Below, piece after piece: positions 6,468-8,116 of a DNA stretch of 8,116 nucleotides. Numbering within the stretch: the stretch's first letter is position 1; every line of letters starts with the position of its first letter. Under the pieces are notes generated by a model. The model did not search any database. It was not told the DNA's origin and saw only the letters and a program-made list of their open reading frames with translations. This DNA is from Oscillospiraceae bacterium (lineage in GTDB: Bacteria; Bacillota; Clostridia; Oscillospirales; Ruminococcaceae). The stretch covers positions 1-8,116 of the forward strand of contig JAFPYQ010000136.1 in the NCBI GenBank assembly GCA_017394475.1. Direction: 5' to 3'. A program made the position numbers and the translations under genes.

Positions 6468-7565
6468 TCACATCATATCTATGAATTCATCGAAAAGGTA
6501 TGATGTATCATGGGGACCGCCGCAGGCCTCGGGATGGAACTGTACGGTAAAGCACCTGAAATCCTTGTAGCGTATGCCCTCACAGGTATGGTCATTTGAA
6601 TTGAAGTGTGAAACATATCCCACATTATCGGGAAGACTGTCATTTATGACCGCATATCCGTGATTCTGTGATGTGACGAAGGTACGTCCCAGATCCACAT
6701 CAAGGACAGGCTGATTGGCACCTCTGTGACCGTATTTGAGCTTTTCAGTCTTAGCACCGTTGGCAAGAGCCATGAGCTGATGACCCAGACAGATGCCGAA
6801 AACAGGTATGTCAAGATCGCGGATAGCTTTCAGGTTCTCGATGACCTGTGTATTTTCTGCAGGGTCGCCAGGGCCGTTTGAAAGCATTATCCCGTCAGGG
6901 GCTATCTCCTTTATCCTTTCGGGTGATGTATCCGCGGGAACAACAATGACTGTGCATCCTCTTTTCATAAGCTCTCTGCGGATATTGTGCTTGTATCCGA
7001 AATCGAGCAGAGCCACACGGTAATTCTCGTTTTCTGCACAGAAGATCTCTTCACTGCTGCAGGTGACGCTCTTTACCGCATTTTCCACTTTGAATGATGT
7101 TATCCTGTTCATCAGCTTTTCGTGTACAGCGCTGTCATGAACATCCTCGTTTGTGATGCATCCGTTCATAACGCCTGTTTCACGGATCTTTCTGGTGAGC
7201 CTGCGGGTATCTACCGAATGGATACCTATAACATTATGCCTGATAAGGAAATCGTTGATATTTCCCTCACAGCGGAAATTTGAAGGAGACTGACAGTATT
7301 CGCGGACTATATAGCCGTTGAGATACACGCCCTTTGATTCATAGTCGGTCTCATTGACACCATAGTTGCCTATAAGGGGAAAGGTCTGAGTGACGAGCTG
7401 ACCGTAATAGCTGGGGTCAGTAAGGGTCTCCTCATACCCTGTCATACCTGTGGCAAAAACAGCCTCGCCTATGGCTGTGCCTGTCTTGCCGAAGCTGCGC
7501 CCTTCAAAAATACTTCCGTCTGCTAAAAGGATATAAGCCTTTTCGCCTGAAAAAATAGACATCAT
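6468..7565 (-). CDS. carA: Carbamoyl-phosphate synthase small (glutaminase) subunit
   Basis: CarA hydrolyses glutamine and channels the ammonia to CarB. The 365-residue product has the N-terminal small-subunit domain (DGSIFEGRSFG near the start, GYEETLTDPSYYGQLV, and SVDTRRLTRKIRETG at about 117-131). A class I glutamine amidotransferase domain follows. The triad is intact: Cys259 in GICLGHQ, and His344 with Glu346 in QFHPEACGGPHDT. SNGPGDP and SQNHGYAV are also present. The length matches the family (about 360-380). Three in-frame starts cluster here. The GTG at 7571 lies in the ribosome binding site and is unlikely; ATGs at 7565 and 7562 are both well spaced, and 7565 is chosen with little certainty over 7562. 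It lies 24 bases after pyrF and 66 before carB, a typical pyrimidine operon arrangement. Confidence 0.98.
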   Translation of the reverse strand: MMSIFSGEKAYILLADGSIFEGRSFGKTGTAIGEAVFATGMTGYEETLTDPSYYGQLVTQTFPLIGNYGVNETDYESKGVYLNGYIVREYCQSPSNFRCEGNINDFLIRHNVIGIHSVDTRRLTRKIRETGVMNGCITNEDVHDSAVHEKLMNRITSFKVENAVKSVTCSSEEIFCAENENYRVALLDFGYKHNIRRELMKRGCTVIVVPADTSPERIKEIAPDGIMLSNGPGDPAENTQVIENLKAIRDLDIPVFGICLGHQLMALANGAKTEKLKYGHRGANQPVLDVDLGRTFVTSQNHGYAVINDSLPDNVGYVSHFNSNDHTCEGIRYKDFRCFTVQFHPEACGGPHDTSYLFDEFIDMM

Positions 7566-7566
7566 T

Positions 7567-7575
7567 ATCACCCTT
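7567..7575 (-). promoter_or_regulatory. Ribosome binding site of carA
   Basis: The minus strand reads AAGGGTGAT. The last G of the run is five bases before the ATG at 7565 and eight before the ATG at 7562. It overlaps and so argues against the GTG at 7571. Confidence 0.75.
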
Positions 7576-7589
7576 ATCAGTGAGATTTA

Positions 7590-8116
7590 TTACTTGCCAA
7601 GTGCATTGTTGAGGTCGTCCTTCATCCGCAGGGCTTCTCTCCTTGCGGCAAGGGCGAAATCATGCTCATCACATTCCTCTTTCTTGTATGCGCACATGAT
7701 AGCTCTTGAAGAATTGACTATCGCGCCGCTGCCGTTCTCATCAAAGCCCATAGCAGCACCTTCTGCCCCGCCGCCCTGAGCACCGTAGCCCGGAATGAGG
7801 AAGAATGTATGGGGGAGCTTTCCTCTGAGTTCCTTCAGCTGTTCGGGATATGTGGCACCAACTACCGCACCGACCTGTGAGTAGCCGTTCTCGCCCATAT
7901 AGGCGCTGCCCCATTTTTCACACATATCGCCCATAGTCTCATAGACGGTCTTGCCGTCGCAGAGCCTTCTGTCCTGCAGCTCTCCCGAAGACTTGTTGGA
8001 GGTCTTGACGAGAGCGAAGATCATGCCGCCTGTTTCAAGTGCGGGCTTGATGCCGTCGGTGCCGAGATATCCGTTCACGGTGAGGGCATCAGCTCCGAAT
8101 GCCTGCTGTATATCGC
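7590..8116 (-). CDS. pyrF: Orotidine-5'-phosphate decarboxylase, type 2 subfamily, N-terminus beyond the window
   Basis: PyrF removes CO2 from orotidine monophosphate to give UMP, the last step of de novo pyrimidine synthesis. The reading frame stays open to the right edge, so the GTG at 8078 is internal (it encodes Val of LTVNGYLG) and the true start lies outside. The 174 visible residues hold type 2 signatures: DALTVNGYLGTDG, LVKTSNKSSGE, VVGATYPEQL, the phosphate-binding FLIPGYGAQGG, and VNSSRAIM near the C-terminus. The catalytic Lys/Asp cluster falls in the missing N-terminal part. The type 2 subfamily is longer than E. coli PyrF and is common in Clostridia, Actinobacteria and Myxococcus. 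It is the most upstream visible gene of the leftward cluster; any operon promoter or PyrR-type attenuator would be off the right edge. Confidence 0.95.
   Translation of the reverse strand, partial: DIQQAFGADALTVNGYLGTDGIKPALETGGMIFALVKTSNKSSGELQDRRLCDGKTVYETMGDMCEKWGSAYMGENGYSQVGAVVGATYPEQLKELRGKLPHTFFLIPGYGAQGGGAEGAAMGFDENGSGAIVNSSRAIMCAYKKEECDEHDFALAARREALRMKDDLNNALGK

Noticed and set aside
1..8116. Mobile element, defence system, CRISPR or biosynthetic cluster
   Set aside because: No transposase, integrase, direct-repeat array or accessory cassette is visible; all genes but the DUF4261 one belong to well-known housekeeping families.

Overview
The window reads as an ordinary chromosomal segment of an anaerobic Firmicute, most likely of class Clostridia (Ruminococcus/Oscillospiraceae-like). 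This is inferred from the style of the proteins, the strong AAGG(A/G)GTGATC-type ribosome binding sites and the moderate GC content; no rRNA is present to settle it. Genes are packed tightly. No gap between genes exceeds 70 bases, and there is no tRNA, rRNA, CRISPR array, insertion sequence or phage gene.

Right to left on the minus strand run six genes in one direction: pyrF (orotidine-5'-phosphate decarboxylase, cut by the right edge), carA and carB (the two subunits of carbamoyl-phosphate synthase), a DHH/DHHA1 phosphoesterase, an S4-containing RluA-family pseudouridine synthase and a DUF4261 protein. Gaps are 24, 66, 52, 41 and 20 bases, with no clear terminator between them, so one long transcript is possible. 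The first three genes supply the first step (carbamoyl phosphate) and the last step (UMP) of de novo pyrimidine synthesis. The last three have no established link to that pathway and may simply be co-transcribed housekeeping genes. At the left edge the only plus-strand gene, a histidine-phosphatase-family enzyme missing its N-terminus, converges on the DUF4261 gene with 11 bases between the stop codons.

The most interesting signals are RNA-level. The convergent junction has no room for a terminator, but two terminator-like hairpins lie inside the opposing genes. One, at 256-297, would be transcribed from the minus strand inside the phosphatase gene; it forms a continuous 15-bp stem only in minus-strand RNA and is followed by a U-rich stretch. 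The other, at 1213-1233, would be transcribed from the plus strand through the end of the pseudouridine synthase gene and has a run of five T. If both work, the two transcripts overlap tail to tail by about 960 bases. A strong hairpin also sits just before the pseudouridine synthase start, which lacks a normal ribosome binding site. I see no convincing novel multi-gene system here.
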